Shown here in pieces: positions 1 to 8,741 of a DNA stretch of 64,000 bases. Both the position numbers and the translations under genes were made by a program. Source of the stretch: Bacillota bacterium. Its GTDB lineage: Bacteria > Bacillota > Clostridia > Acetivibrionales > DSM-1351. The notes below the pieces were generated by a model that ran no database searches, was not told where the DNA came from, and worked only from the letters and a program-made list of their open reading frames with translations. The DNA is taken from contig JAEZIB010000120.1 in assembly GCA_023416275.1 (NCBI GenBank), positions 1 to 64,000 on the forward strand, in the 5' to 3' direction. Each line of letters begins with the position of its first letter. The stretch's first letter is position 1.

Positions 1-83
1 ATAAAATAGAAAACTATTAAGATTATTATAGTCCATTTTGGTAATTGTTTTCTTTTGGAAAACTCTTTAATACTTTGTTTCAT
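1..83 (-). CDS. N-terminus of a third GGDEF-EAL family membrane protein (cut by window edge)
   Basis: Only the first 27 codons are in the window; the gene continues past the left edge. The start is the ATG whose complement lies at 81-83, preceded on the minus strand by AGGAG with 8 nt spacing. The peptide begins MKQSIKEFSKRKQLPKWTII and then becomes hydrophobic. It matches the start of the protein at 1381-3099 (KEFSK, QLP, WTII, then FY in the same places), so by homology this is probably another c-di-GMP turnover protein. Only the membrane entry is visible, so the GGDEF and EAL domains are an inference from the paralogues. Confidence 0.7.
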   Translation of the reverse strand, partial: MKQSIKEFSKRKQLPKWTIIILIVFYF

Positions 84-625
84 AAGGTTCGCTCCTATAA
101 TATTCAATAATTGGGAAAAACATAGATCGCAGAAAAAAGTCTGATTAAATCCAAGTGCAAAATAATACACAAAACGACAAAATACATCCTTAATATACAA
201 TAACAAAAATGCGAATAAATTTCAATATTAAATTACTAAAATTGGAAAATATGAATATTTTAAATTTTGACAAAAGCATGTTACGGTTCAAGCTTTGCCA
301 GTTATAAACTCAGAAGATACTTTGATCATTTGTTGAGTGACTATTGCAAAACACGAAACTATATAGTCTAATCTAGCTTCTCCATTGATATATACTGCTT
401 TACTATTCAAGCAATAAGTCATCGGTATACAGAAATTATTGTTTTTCAACAGCCCCAAGTGTGGGTGGCGTGTTAATTCGGTATTTTGGCGAATTTAGCT
501 TTTAAGCCGATTTGAAAACAGTTTAGGTTTCAATTTAGCTAATAATTGTAAGAGTGTAATATTAGTGATAAAATTAAATATACTAACATATATTGTATAT
601 TAATTTACAGAGAGGCAGGAGAACT
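84..625. other. Intergenic region, no gene seen
   Basis: About 540 bases of AT-rich sequence lie between the divergently transcribed GGDEF-EAL fragment and the flavin reductase gene. I see no open frame with a ribosome site and no convincing hairpin terminator. Confidence 0.5.
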
Positions 626-1132
626 ATGAGTTTTAAAGAAATTAAGGTAGAGGATTTGTTATTTAACCCATTTAAAAAAATAGGCAAAGAGTGGATGCTG
701 ATAACAGCAGGCAAAAATGAAAAGTTCAACACAATGACAGCCAGCTGGGGCTGCTTTGGAATTATGTGGGGAAAGAATGTTGCTACAACTTATCTGCGTC
801 CTCAAAGATACACTAAGGAGTTTGTTGATGCAAATGACATCTTTACCATTTCATTTTACGACGAAACCTTCAAAAAGGCTCTAAACATATGTGGAGCCGT
901 ATCTGGAAGAGACACAAATAAAATTGAGCAAGCAGGTCTAACACCATACTTTGTAGATGGAACAGTTGCTTTTGAAGAAGCAAGCATGATTCTGGTATGC
1001 AAAAAACAATATCATTGCGATATGACTCCTGACAATTTTGATGAGAAAGAAAATGATAATAAATGGTATCCTGCTAAAGATTATCATACTATGTATATAT
1101 CAGAAATTATTAAAGTTTTGGTAAAAGAGTAA
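626..1132 (+). CDS. Flavin reductase family protein (FMN-binding split barrel)
   Basis: A 168-residue protein of the flavin reductase-like family, which binds FMN in a split beta-barrel and usually passes reducing equivalents from NAD(P)H to flavin or to a partner enzyme. The run MTASWGCFGIMWG followed by ATTYLRPQRYT and FTISFYDE is the typical barrel core. The start was placed at the ATG at 626 because AGGCAGGAG lies 5-12 nt upstream; an in-frame upstream ATG at 593 has no ribosome site. The gene stands alone between two GGDEF-EAL genes on the opposite strand, so context gives no partner. The exact substrate cannot be told from sequence. Confidence 0.85.
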   Translation: MSFKEIKVEDLLFNPFKKIGKEWMLITAGKNEKFNTMTASWGCFGIMWGKNVATTYLRPQRYTKEFVDANDIFTISFYDETFKKALNICGAVSGRDTNKIEQAGLTPYFVDGTVAFEEASMILVCKKQYHCDMTPDNFDEKENDNKWYPAKDYHTMYISEIIKVLVKE

Positions 1133-1220
1133 TTATAGGTGTGCTTTTACATAACTAAATGATTGCTACGGAAATAAACTGATCCTATGGTCCTAAAACA
1201 TAATCTTTTTTTGTTACTAG

Positions 1221-1300
1221 AGTCAATTACAGTTAAATGCCTTTGCCCGATAAGCTATTGGTTTTAGGTGAAAATGCTTTTATGCAGATAGTAATTGACT
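1221..1300. repeat. Dispersed inverted-repeat element (AGTCAATT family), copy 1
   Basis: The element is bounded by a perfect 10-bp inverted repeat, AGTCAATTAC at 1221-1230 and GTAATTGACT at 1291-1300. Related copies with the same outer motif occur at 5751, 7580, 32869, 38975 and 59822. It sits between the flavin reductase stop and the convergent GGDEF-EAL gene. Confidence 0.6.
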
Positions 1301-1380
1301 TTGGTAATGTTTTCTCATTTATTAATCTTAGACAGACAAATCCTAATTTTGCCGAAAAGTTACAAAGAAGGCTTAAAAAT

Positions 1381-3099
1381 TCAGCATACTTCCTCAGCTA
1401 TTCCTATAAGCTTCAACGCATCACTTGTAGTCATGGGTTTACCCCATACATAACCTTGAATATAATCACTTCCTAAATTAGCAAGTATATCTAGCTGGTC
1501 TTGAATTTCTACACCTTCAGATAATACTGAAAAATTCATTATATGCCCTATGGAAATAATTGCTGCAACGTAATTCCTTCCAGAGTCGCTGACAAGAAGT
1601 TCGTCTATAAAAGATTTGTCAATTTTAAGGATATCAATAGGGAGCTTAGTTAAATAACTGAGTGATGAATAGCCTGTTCCGAAATCATCAAGTGCTATAC
1701 GGATACCCATTTTCTTTAGTTCCTTTAAAATTTCAATTGCTTTTGATATTGATGAAATAAAAACAGATTCTGTAATCTCAATTTCCAGCTGATTTGGGGG
1801 AAAACCTGTTTCTTCAAGCATAAGCTTAATTTCATCTAAAAAGCCTTTATTCAACAAATGTAATACAGATATGTTTGCAGATAGCAACAGTTTTTCATTA
1901 GTGCTTTCAAGAATTTTTTTGAAAAAAATCATGGTATTACGAAGAACCCAATTATCAATAATTGTTATTAGTCCTGTTTTTTCTGCAACAGGAATAAACA
2001 AAGAAGGACTTATTTGATTTCCGTTTTCATCGTTAAGACGAGCTAGAGTTTCAAAACCTCTAAGCCTCTTTGATTTGGTATCGTATTGTGGCTGCAATAC
2101 AAAGTACAGATTGTCGTCTTCTAAAGCTTTTCTAATTCTTTGTTCTAATGCTACATTATTTTCAATTGTTTCTGTCATAGAAGGATTATATAGACAGATA
2201 TCCATGTTGCTGATATTTTTTGCATAATACATGGCAGCATCAGCAAAACGGAATAACTCTGTGGAATCCCTGGAGTCCAGTGGATATAGAGATACACCAA
2301 AACTAGCTGAAATGTAAAAGTAAGTTTCTTTCACTATAAATCTGTCTGATATGGCTAAAGAGTATTTTTTTATACTCTGTTTCAGGTCATCCTTGGAACC
2401 GTAATTTTCTATAATTATAATAAATTCATCGCCGCCAAGTCTTGCTATAAAATCATTTTTTCCCTGAACCATTTTCCATCGTTCTACAACTTGACAGAGA
2501 ACTTCATCTCCTGCATCATGCCCAACTGAATCATTAATATTTTTAAAATCATTTATATCTATCATTACCAAAGCAAATTTATAACTCTCATTAGTACAGT
2601 TTGAAATTATTTTTGACAAATAGTCATTGAATTTGCGTCGGTTTGCAAGCCCTGTAAGTGTATCAGTCAGTGCAAATTCTGCGATGGTATTTTGATTGAG
2701 GTCTAGCTTCTTTAAGTACAGATAGATTAATAAGGTTACAGTTATGCAAGTAAACATTGCTGCTAATCCAGCAATTGATGAATATGCTTGAAGAAAAATA
2801 AAAGGAATTGCTAATGTAATAGTATGAATAGTACAAAGTGTAAGGACGGTTTGCATCCCTTTTTTTCTATAAAAAATAACCATAATTATGAGAAGGAACA
2901 TTTGTAATTGAGTTAACATTCCACTAATTGTTAAGTAATGAAAAACTATATTAAAAAAGGTTAAATTGATTTGATATTTATTAATAAATGTTGTAGTTAA
3001 AAGAATTAATACATAAAAAAGAATAGGGAAAATTATAGTCCAGATTGGTAATTGAATTGTTTTAGAGAACTCCTTATCAACTGAATTATGTTGTCTCAT
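1381..3099 (-). CDS. Membrane-bound GGDEF-EAL protein (diguanylate cyclase / c-di-GMP phosphodiesterase)
   Basis: A 572-residue protein with about four N-terminal membrane helices (residues 18-130), then a GGDEF domain, then a C-terminal EAL domain. The GGDEF active site is intact (RLGGDEF). The usual RxxD inhibitory site is absent, because the arginine position is glycine (GKND). The EAL signature reads ETL, but the other catalytic residues are visible: the Asn of ANIS, EITES, the DDFGTGYSSL loop, KIDKSF and SEGVE. Both synthesis and breakdown of c-di-GMP are therefore possible. The start is supported by GGGAG on the minus strand. The protein is closely similar to the next gene (3484-5220), so this is a local duplication. 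There is no separate periplasmic sensor domain; the membrane helices are probably the sensing or anchoring part. Confidence 0.93.
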   Translation of the reverse strand: MRQHNSVDKEFSKTIQLPIWTIIFPILFYVLILLTTTFINKYQINLTFFNIVFHYLTISGMLTQLQMFLLIIMVIFYRKKGMQTVLTLCTIHTITLAIPFIFLQAYSSIAGLAAMFTCITVTLLIYLYLKKLDLNQNTIAEFALTDTLTGLANRRKFNDYLSKIISNCTNESYKFALVMIDINDFKNINDSVGHDAGDEVLCQVVERWKMVQGKNDFIARLGGDEFIIIIENYGSKDDLKQSIKKYSLAISDRFIVKETYFYISASFGVSLYPLDSRDSTELFRFADAAMYYAKNISNMDICLYNPSMTETIENNVALEQRIRKALEDDNLYFVLQPQYDTKSKRLRGFETLARLNDENGNQISPSLFIPVAEKTGLITIIDNWVLRNTMIFFKKILESTNEKLLLSANISVLHLLNKGFLDEIKLMLEETGFPPNQLEIEITESVFISSISKAIEILKELKKMGIRIALDDFGTGYSSLSYLTKLPIDILKIDKSFIDELLVSDSGRNYVAAIISIGHIMNFSVLSEGVEIQDQLDILANLGSDYIQGYVWGKPMTTSDALKLIGIAEEVC

Positions 3100-3483
3100 A
3101 CATTATGTCTCCCGTATACTTTCTTTATTTCAACCGTAAATAATTATGTATTTAATATTATTTTTGACTTCAATTAAGTAGAGAGTACCTATAAAGTCAA
3201 ATGTATCAAATTAAAACGGTTACTGTTATAGTAGATATTTTTTCACAAATAAAAAACCTCAATTATAAAATAACACAAACATGCAACAAATATCAACATA
3301 AATCTGCAAAAAATTATTTTATTTATACAGATTTGTTGTTTTTATACAATATATTAGCGATAAAGCATTAATGTGTAATGAAAAATATAGGAATGAAAAA
3401 GGAACACTCTATTTCGTATGTGTTCCATGATAATGTGAATTTTTGGTTTATTTATAAATAATTATACAAGTGACAATTAAAGT
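3100..3483. other. Intergenic region between two GGDEF-EAL paralogues
   Basis: An AT-rich gap of about 380 bases. I found no frame with a ribosome site and no strong terminator. It must hold the promoter of the 1381-3099 gene, but I cannot place it. Confidence 0.5.
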
Positions 3484-5220
3484 TTATGCTAATAAAGTTG
3501 GCTTTATTAATTCATCTGATATTCCTAATAGCTTTACAGCATCTTTTGGAAGCATTGGTCTTCCCCATAGATATCCCTGCATATAATCACTTCCAAGGCT
3601 ATCTAGAATATCCAGTTGTTTTTGACTTTCAACACCTTCTGAAATTACTGAAAAATTCATAATATGCCCTATTGAAATAATTGCGGCAACATAATTTCTG
3701 CCTGATTCACTAACTAATAGCTCGTCTATAAAAGATTTATCAATCTTTAATAAATCAATAGGGAGCTTTGATAGATAACTAAGTGATGAAAAACCTGTTC
3801 CAAAGTCATCTAATGCAATACACACACCTATTCTTTTTAATTCATTTAGTGTATCTATGGCTTTTGACATTGAGGATATAAATACTGACTCTGTAATTTC
3901 TATTTCAAGGTTGTTAGGAGGAAATTTTGTTTCGCTAAGCATTTGTTGTATTTCGTCTAAAAAACCTTTATTTAATAAATGCAGTACAGAAATGTTCACT
4001 GAAAGCATTAGTTTCTCGTTAGTTATATCTAAAACACTTTTAAAAAAAATCATAGAATTTCTAATAACCCAGTTGTCAATACTTGTAATAAGTCCTGTTT
4101 TCTCTGCCACTGGAATAAATGAAGCAGGGCTGATTATATTACCATATTCATCTTTCATACGGGCAAGGGCTTCGAAGCCTCTAATCTTTTTTGTTTTAGT
4201 ATTGTATTGGGGCTGTAATACAAAGTAAAGGTTATTTTCTTCTAATGCTATTCTAATCTTCTGTTCCAGAGAAACACTGTTTTCTATTGTATCAGTCATT
4301 GAACGGTTGTACATACTAATGTTTACATTGCCACTATTTTTGGAAAAATACATAGCAACGTCAGCATAGCGGAAAATTTCTGAGGAATCTTTTGAATCCT
4401 TTGGATACAAAGCAACACCAAAACTAGCTGAAATATAAAAGTAATTAATATTTATAGTAAATCTACTTGATATAGCGGATGAATATTTTTTTATTTTTTG
4501 CTCTAGCTCTTCATCAGAACCATAATTTTTCAAAATGATAGTAAATTCATCACCACCAATTCTTGCAATGAAATCATTATCGCCTTGAACAATTTTCCAG
4601 CGTCTAACAACTTCGCTAAGAATTTCATCACCTGAATCATGTCCAACTGAATCGTTGATATTCTTAAAATCATCTAAATCAATCATAACTAAAGCAAATT
4701 TATCTTCTTCATTGCTGTATTCCGCAATAAGTTTATTCAAATAATCATTAAAGGCTCTGCGATTAGGTAGTCCGGTAAGTGTATCAGAAAATGCATATTT
4801 AATAATTGTATTCTGATTACAGTCTAATCTTTTTAAGTAAAAATAAATTAGTATTGATACAGCAGTACTAGAAATCAGTATTGCAACACCTGCAAGTGGA
4901 GTATAAACTTTTCCAACAATAATAGGAAGTATTAATAAAGTGGCCTGAATACTACTGAGAATTAATACGGACACTAATCCAACTTTTCTGTAAAAAACCA
5001 CAATTATTATAAATAGTAGCATTTGAAATTGAGATAATATTCCGCCCAGTGAGATATATGGAATTATTGCAGTGCCTATTTTCATAGTTATCTGAAAGCT
5101 ATTGACTTGATAGGCAACTACCAACAAAAATAAATATAGTAAAACAGGAAATGTTAAGGTCCAATTTGCCAGACTTTTTGTTTTATTAAACTCGTTAATA
5201 ACTAAATCACTCTTTTTCAT
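3484..5220 (-). CDS. Membrane-bound GGDEF-EAL protein, paralogue of the preceding gene
   Basis: A 578-residue protein with four N-terminal membrane helices, a GGDEF domain (RIGGDEF, catalytically intact) and an EAL domain (EALARM, DDFGTGFSSL, KIDKSF, SEGVE). As in its paralogue, the RxxD product-inhibition site is missing (GDND). I placed the start at the ATG whose complement ends at 5220, because GGAGG lies 9 nt upstream on the minus strand; a longer frame starting at 5277 lacks a ribosome site. It probably sets local c-di-GMP levels at the membrane. The direction of the net reaction cannot be decided from sequence. With the copy at 1381-3099 and the fragment at 1-83 it forms a tandem family. 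Confidence 0.93.
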   Translation of the reverse strand: MKKSDLVINEFNKTKSLANWTLTFPVLLYLFLLVVAYQVNSFQITMKIGTAIIPYISLGGILSQFQMLLFIIIVVFYRKVGLVSVLILSSIQATLLILPIIVGKVYTPLAGVAILISSTAVSILIYFYLKRLDCNQNTIIKYAFSDTLTGLPNRRAFNDYLNKLIAEYSNEEDKFALVMIDLDDFKNINDSVGHDSGDEILSEVVRRWKIVQGDNDFIARIGGDEFTIILKNYGSDEELEQKIKKYSSAISSRFTININYFYISASFGVALYPKDSKDSSEIFRYADVAMYFSKNSGNVNISMYNRSMTDTIENSVSLEQKIRIALEENNLYFVLQPQYNTKTKKIRGFEALARMKDEYGNIISPASFIPVAEKTGLITSIDNWVIRNSMIFFKSVLDITNEKLMLSVNISVLHLLNKGFLDEIQQMLSETKFPPNNLEIEITESVFISSMSKAIDTLNELKRIGVCIALDDFGTGFSSLSYLSKLPIDLLKIDKSFIDELLVSESGRNYVAAIISIGHIMNFSVISEGVESQKQLDILDSLGSDYMQGYLWGRPMLPKDAVKLLGISDELIKPTLLA

Positions 5221-5817
5221 ATAATATATCCTCCGCAAACATATAATTAATGAAAAACTAAAATTGGAGAAACGCATTTAAAAAATTTTCAAAAAAAATA
5301 CAAGTTTACTATATTTAATAAACATAACAAATAAAAATATTCATATTTATAAAATACCATAAAATGACTACAAACATCAACACTAAACATACAAAAGTGT
5401 ATAAAAATGTTAAATAAGTAAGTTGATTTATCAATATTTTGGTATTTTTGCATGAAAAAAATGTTTTTGAACACTTAAAATTTGGTAAATATATACAAAT
5501 ATGGTATATATAAAAATAGATGTTCAAGCAATTTAGCTTTTTTGTTCCACTAGAATATATTTGATTTTATAAATAAACTCATTAAGAAATTTCTAGTACT
5601 ATGAACTAATTTCGTTGAAAAAATATATACAGTTTTTTATGTTACCAAATAATGATATAATGTATGAAATATTTATAAAAAAGCCATCAGATTTTTTAGA
5701 TAATTTGATAGCAATTTTATAATTTTATAATAAAATAGTATTAATACAATAGTCAATTGCTATAGCCTTGTAGACAAAGGCTTCAAAAATAATTGACTTT
5801 ATGAAAGGGTATTTTTT
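5221..5817. other. Divergent AT-rich intergenic region
   Basis: About 600 very AT-rich bases separate the GGDEF-EAL gene (leftward) from the cysteine synthase gene (rightward). Short overlapping minus-strand frames here are low-complexity and lack ribosome sites. The only structured part I see is the inverted repeat at 5751-5798. Confidence 0.5.
5751..5798. repeat. Inverted-repeat element (AGTCAATT family), copy 2, upstream of cysteine synthase
   Basis: AGTCAATT at 5751 pairs with AATTGACT ending at 5798. An inner arm around AGCCTTG / CAAAGGCT makes it a long hairpin. It ends 20 nt before the cysteine synthase start, so it would lie in the 5' leader or over the promoter. It could be a regulatory hairpin or only a miniature repeat. 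Confidence 0.55.
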
Positions 5818-6750
5818 ATGATATGTTCTAATGTATTAGAAGCAATCGGGCATACACCGATAATACGGCTGAATCATATGAATAAGCCAGACAGTGCAGA
5901 GGTTTTGGTGAAATTCGAGGGGCTTAATGTAGGAGGTTCAATAAAAACTAGAACTGCTTACAATATGATTAAAAAGGCTGAAGATAATGGTATTATTACA
6001 AAAGATACTATTATTGTTGAACCAACCAGCGGAAATCAAGGAATAGGGCTGGCACTTGTCGGTGCGGTAAAGGGGTATAGAACAATAATTATAATGCCAG
6101 ATTCAGTAAGCGAAGAACGTAGAAAGCTGGTAAAGCATTACGGAGCTGAGGTAAAGTTAATACACGATGCAGGAAATATTGGAGACTGTATTGATAAATG
6201 TTTAAAAACGGCGCTTCAAATGGCAAAAGAAAATCCAAAGGTGTATGTACCTCAGCAATTTGAAAATACAGCAAATCCTATGGTACATCGCCATCATACG
6301 GGATTGGAAATTATGGAACAGGTAGCAGGACCTATTCATGGATTTTGCTCGGGGATTGGAACAGGAGGAACAATTACAGGTATTGGCGAAGTATTGAAAG
6401 CACAGAATCCAGACATTGTTATTTGGGCAGTTGAACCTGAAAACGCTGCTATATTAGCGGGAGGAACCATTGGAACACATATTCAGATGGGAATAGGAGA
6501 TGGTTTGATTCCACAAATATTAAACCAAGATATTTTTGAAGATATTTGTGTGATTTCAGATGAAGAGGCAATCAGCACTGCAAAAGATTTAGCAAGATTT
6601 GAAGGACTGATGTGTGGAATTTCAAGCGGGACTAATGTAGCTGCAGCATTAAAATTAGCCAAAAAGCTAGGTAAAGGAAAAACAGTTGTAACGGTGCTTC
6701 CTGATACAGCAGAAAGATATTTTTCAACACCATTATTTGAAGGTGAGTAG
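5818..6750 (+). CDS. cysK: Cysteine synthase family protein (O-acetylserine sulfhydrylase), copy 1
   Basis: A 310-residue PLP enzyme of the cysteine synthase family, which joins sulfide to O-acetylserine to make cysteine. The PLP lysine is in GGSIKTR (Lys43), followed by the substrate loop EPTSGNQGIG and the phosphate-binding loop GIGTGGTITGIG. Two residues differ from the usual forms: KDR reads KTR, and SGNTG reads SGNQG. The second copy in this window (62500) has the usual KDR and SGNTG, so the two are not recent duplicates. GAAAGGG lies upstream of the ATG. The gene is single, with a 5' hairpin and a 3' terminator. It may serve general cysteine synthesis, or use a different sulfur donor. 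Confidence 0.88.
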   Translation: MICSNVLEAIGHTPIIRLNHMNKPDSAEVLVKFEGLNVGGSIKTRTAYNMIKKAEDNGIITKDTIIVEPTSGNQGIGLALVGAVKGYRTIIIMPDSVSEERRKLVKHYGAEVKLIHDAGNIGDCIDKCLKTALQMAKENPKVYVPQQFENTANPMVHRHHTGLEIMEQVAGPIHGFCSGIGTGGTITGIGEVLKAQNPDIVIWAVEPENAAILAGGTIGTHIQMGIGDGLIPQILNQDIFEDICVISDEEAISTAKDLARFEGLMCGISSGTNVAAALKLAKKLGKGKTVVTVLPDTAERYFSTPLFEGE

Positions 6751-6780
6751 CTCAAAATTTGATAATAAATTTACATAATT

Positions 6781-6822
6781 AAAAAACCAAGCTAGGTGAA
6801 ATACACCTAGCCTGGTTTTTTA
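6781..6822. terminator. Bidirectional intrinsic terminator
   Basis: The hairpin arms GCTAGGTG and CACCTAGC, extended by AACCA/TGGTT, are flanked by an A-run on the left and T-run on the right. It lies between the convergent cysteine synthase and CBS genes and can serve both. Confidence 0.85.
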
Positions 6823-6838
6823 TAACATAAATTTTTGC

Positions 6839-7258
6839 TTATTTTGTTGGCTTTGAAATATTAATTAGTGTTTCTGCCACCTCAGTATCATATTTTGCAT
6901 CGACTGCTACGTCTCCGAGAGCCACTATTCCCACTAAAGTGTTGTTTTCTATGACAGGAACTCTTCGTATTTGGCTATTAGCCATTTGTTTTGTAACATC
7001 CTTAATATCCATATCAGGAGAGACTGTTGAAACTCCTGCTGTCATAACATCTTTAACTGTTGTCATCTGTGGATTTTTGCCTGGAGCAACAGTCCTGACA
7101 ACGATATCTCTATCAGTTACTATTCCAACTACACCGCTTTGATCACAAACAGGTATAGCACCAACATTATGCATTTGCATAAGATGTGCAGTTTCGGTGA
7201 CAGTTGTTGCTGGATTAACATAAGTGACATTTTTAGTCATAACATCTTTTACTTTCAT
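6839..7258 (-). CDS. Tandem CBS domain protein
   Basis: A 139-residue soluble protein made of two CBS domains (about residues 7-60 and 72-125). The visible signatures are VKDVMTKNV, VGIVTDRDIVVR, and then VKDVMTAGV and VGIVALGDVAV. CBS pairs usually bind adenosine ligands (AMP, ATP, SAM) and report energy or metabolite state. There is no attached enzyme or channel domain, so it would act on a separate partner or as a small ligand sensor. It is monocistronic, starts with AAAGG upstream on the minus strand, and converges on the cysteine synthase gene. Confidence 0.9.
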   Translation of the reverse strand: MKVKDVMTKNVTYVNPATTVTETAHLMQMHNVGAIPVCDQSGVVGIVTDRDIVVRTVAPGKNPQMTTVKDVMTAGVSTVSPDMDIKDVTKQMANSQIRRVPVIENNTLVGIVALGDVAVDAKYDTEVAETLINISKPTK

Positions 7259-7492
7259 TAATCATCAACCTTTCATATATTATTTAACTGCATATTTTCA
7301 ATATTTATATTTCCCAAGTTAGAAATAAAGACACGTGGAAAAAATTTTCACTTTAATTATTGATTTAAATTTATATTTGAGGTTACTATTCAGCCAGATA
7401 ATATTATTAACTGAGTCTATGGGTGTTCAAACTTATCAATGGTTTGTTGCCAAAATAATTGCTAGAATTTTTAAAATAATTATATAAATATA

Positions 7493-7523
7493 TTGACATT
7501 AACGTTACGTAAAGGTGTACTGT
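7493..7523 (+). promoter_or_regulatory. MerR-family promoter with a 19-bp spacer and operator
   Basis: TTGACA at 7493-7498 and TACTGT at 7518-7523 are separated by 19 bp, the over-long spacer typical of promoters that MerR proteins activate by DNA distortion. The spacer holds the imperfect dyad TTAACGTTACGTAAAGGTG, very like known Mta/TipA/BmrR-type sites. It lies upstream of the merR gene, so autoregulation is likely. Confidence 0.8.
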
Positions 7524-7579
7524 TATTATAGTGACATTGCAATACTAAACTAAACATAGGTGAGTGTCACTAACTTAAA

Positions 7580-7608
7580 ATCAATTACCATCGGCCGATA
7601 GTTTTGAT
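7580..7608. repeat. Short inverted repeat related to the AGTCAATT family, copy 3
   Basis: ATCAATTACCATCGG is followed directly by CCGATAGTTTTGAT, its near-complement. The same two half-motifs occur at 38975-39024. It lies in the leader of the merR gene. Confidence 0.5.
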
Positions 7609-7656
7609 ATCAAGACTAAAGTTTTACTTTTGAGTTATTGTCAGGAGGCATAAAAC

Positions 7657-8424
7657 ATGGAATACACAGTGCAAAAACTAGCAAAATTGGCAGGAATAAG
7701 TACTAGGACTTTAAGATATTATGATGAGATTGGAATTCTTAAGCCGGCAAGAATTAACTCATCAGGGTACCGGATTTATGGTCATACTGAAGTTGATAAG
7801 CTTCAGAAGATTATGTTTTATAAAGAGCTGGATGTTGATTTAGACAGCATAAAGGAAATTATTAGTTCGCCATCATATAATTATGTTGATGCACTTAAAA
7901 ACCATTGTGAAAAGCTACTGGCAAAGAGAGAACAACTAAATTTGTTAATTGCCAATGTTCAGAAAACAATATTGGCATCAGAGGGGAGAATTAAAATGAG
8001 TGATAGTGAAAAGTTTGAAGGCTTTAAGCAGAAATTAATTGATGAAAATGAGAAAAAGTATGGTAAAGAAATTAGAGAAAAATATGGTGATGAAGTGATA
8101 AATAAATCTAACAATAAGATAAAAGGTTTAACTGAGAAAGAGTATGCTCAGTTTGAAAAATTGGGCTTAGAAATAATTGATACACTAAAATCAGCCTTTC
8201 AGACCGGAAATCCAGCAGGAGAACTGGCACAAAAAGCAGCAGATTTACATCGTCAATGGCTAAGCTATTCATGGAACAGCTATAGCAAAGAAGCTCATGC
8301 TGGTATTGCTCAAATGTATATTGATGATGAAAGATTTAAAGAATACTATGATAAAGAACAGCCAGGCTGTGCAGAATTTTTAAGAGATGCTATATTAATT
8401 TATACTGAGATGAAAAACAGATAA
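7657..8424 (+). CDS. MerR family regulator with TipAS-type ligand domain
   Basis: A 255-residue regulator. Residues 1-70 are a MerR winged helix-turn-helix (VQKLAKLAGISTRTLRYYDEIGILKPAR, GYRIYG), followed by a coiled-coil dimer helix around residues 75-110. The C-terminal half (about 130-255) resembles the TipAS antibiotic-recognition domain, with HRQWLSYSW and the terminal FLRDAI helix. Such proteins activate multidrug or stress genes when they bind a hydrophobic ligand. AGGAGG lies 8 nt before the ATG, and the long-spacer promoter upstream points to self-activation. The next gene, an amine oxidase 317 bp downstream, could be a target but is not clearly in the same operon. Confidence 0.9.
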   Translation: MEYTVQKLAKLAGISTRTLRYYDEIGILKPARINSSGYRIYGHTEVDKLQKIMFYKELDVDLDSIKEIISSPSYNYVDALKNHCEKLLAKREQLNLLIANVQKTILASEGRIKMSDSEKFEGFKQKLIDENEKKYGKEIREKYGDEVINKSNNKIKGLTEKEYAQFEKLGLEIIDTLKSAFQTGNPAGELAQKAADLHRQWLSYSWNSYSKEAHAGIAQMYIDDERFKEYYDKEQPGCAEFLRDAILIYTEMKNR

Positions 8425-8741
8425 TAAAAACACATATATTTTTCATCTAGTCAAGTTAAGAAATTAAAATTATAGGGCTACTGCACAATTAAGGCATTAG
8501 TCCTATACCTGTTTTATAGAGCTATTTGACGTAGTTTTCTAATAACAAATAAGTGCAGCTACAAATTGAAAATTAAATTATATACAACATACATGAACGA
8601 CTTCTAAAGTCTACTTTCTTACAAAGGTAATGTACAATGATGCATGAAAGTACTAGCAGTATCAGTAATAGGTGCACCTTTAATGCTGGCATTTCATACA
8701 TTTTAATAGGATGATAAAAGTTAGATAAGGGTGATTTGACA
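8425..8741. other. Intergenic region, no gene seen
   Basis: About 317 bases between the MerR regulator and the amine oxidase. I see no clear terminator, promoter pair or small gene. Confidence 0.45.

Larger units (their letters stand above)
7259..7656. other. Divergent intergenic region with a MerR-type promoter
   Basis: This gap separates the CBS gene and the MerR regulator. It holds the operator-promoter at 7493-7523 and an inverted repeat at 7580-7608. The segment GTGTTCAAACTTATCAATGG near 7433 resembles part of the CTCAACTTTCC repeat family. Confidence 0.5.

Noticed and set aside
1237..1476. Plus-strand open frame of 79 codons
   Set aside because: It lies over the inverted repeat at 1221-1300 and the end of the opposite GGDEF-EAL gene, has no ribosome site, and its composition is not protein-like.
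5289..5527. Two overlapping minus-strand frames in the AT-rich gap
   Set aside because: Both are rich in Phe, Tyr and Ile from AT-rich sequence and lack ribosome sites.
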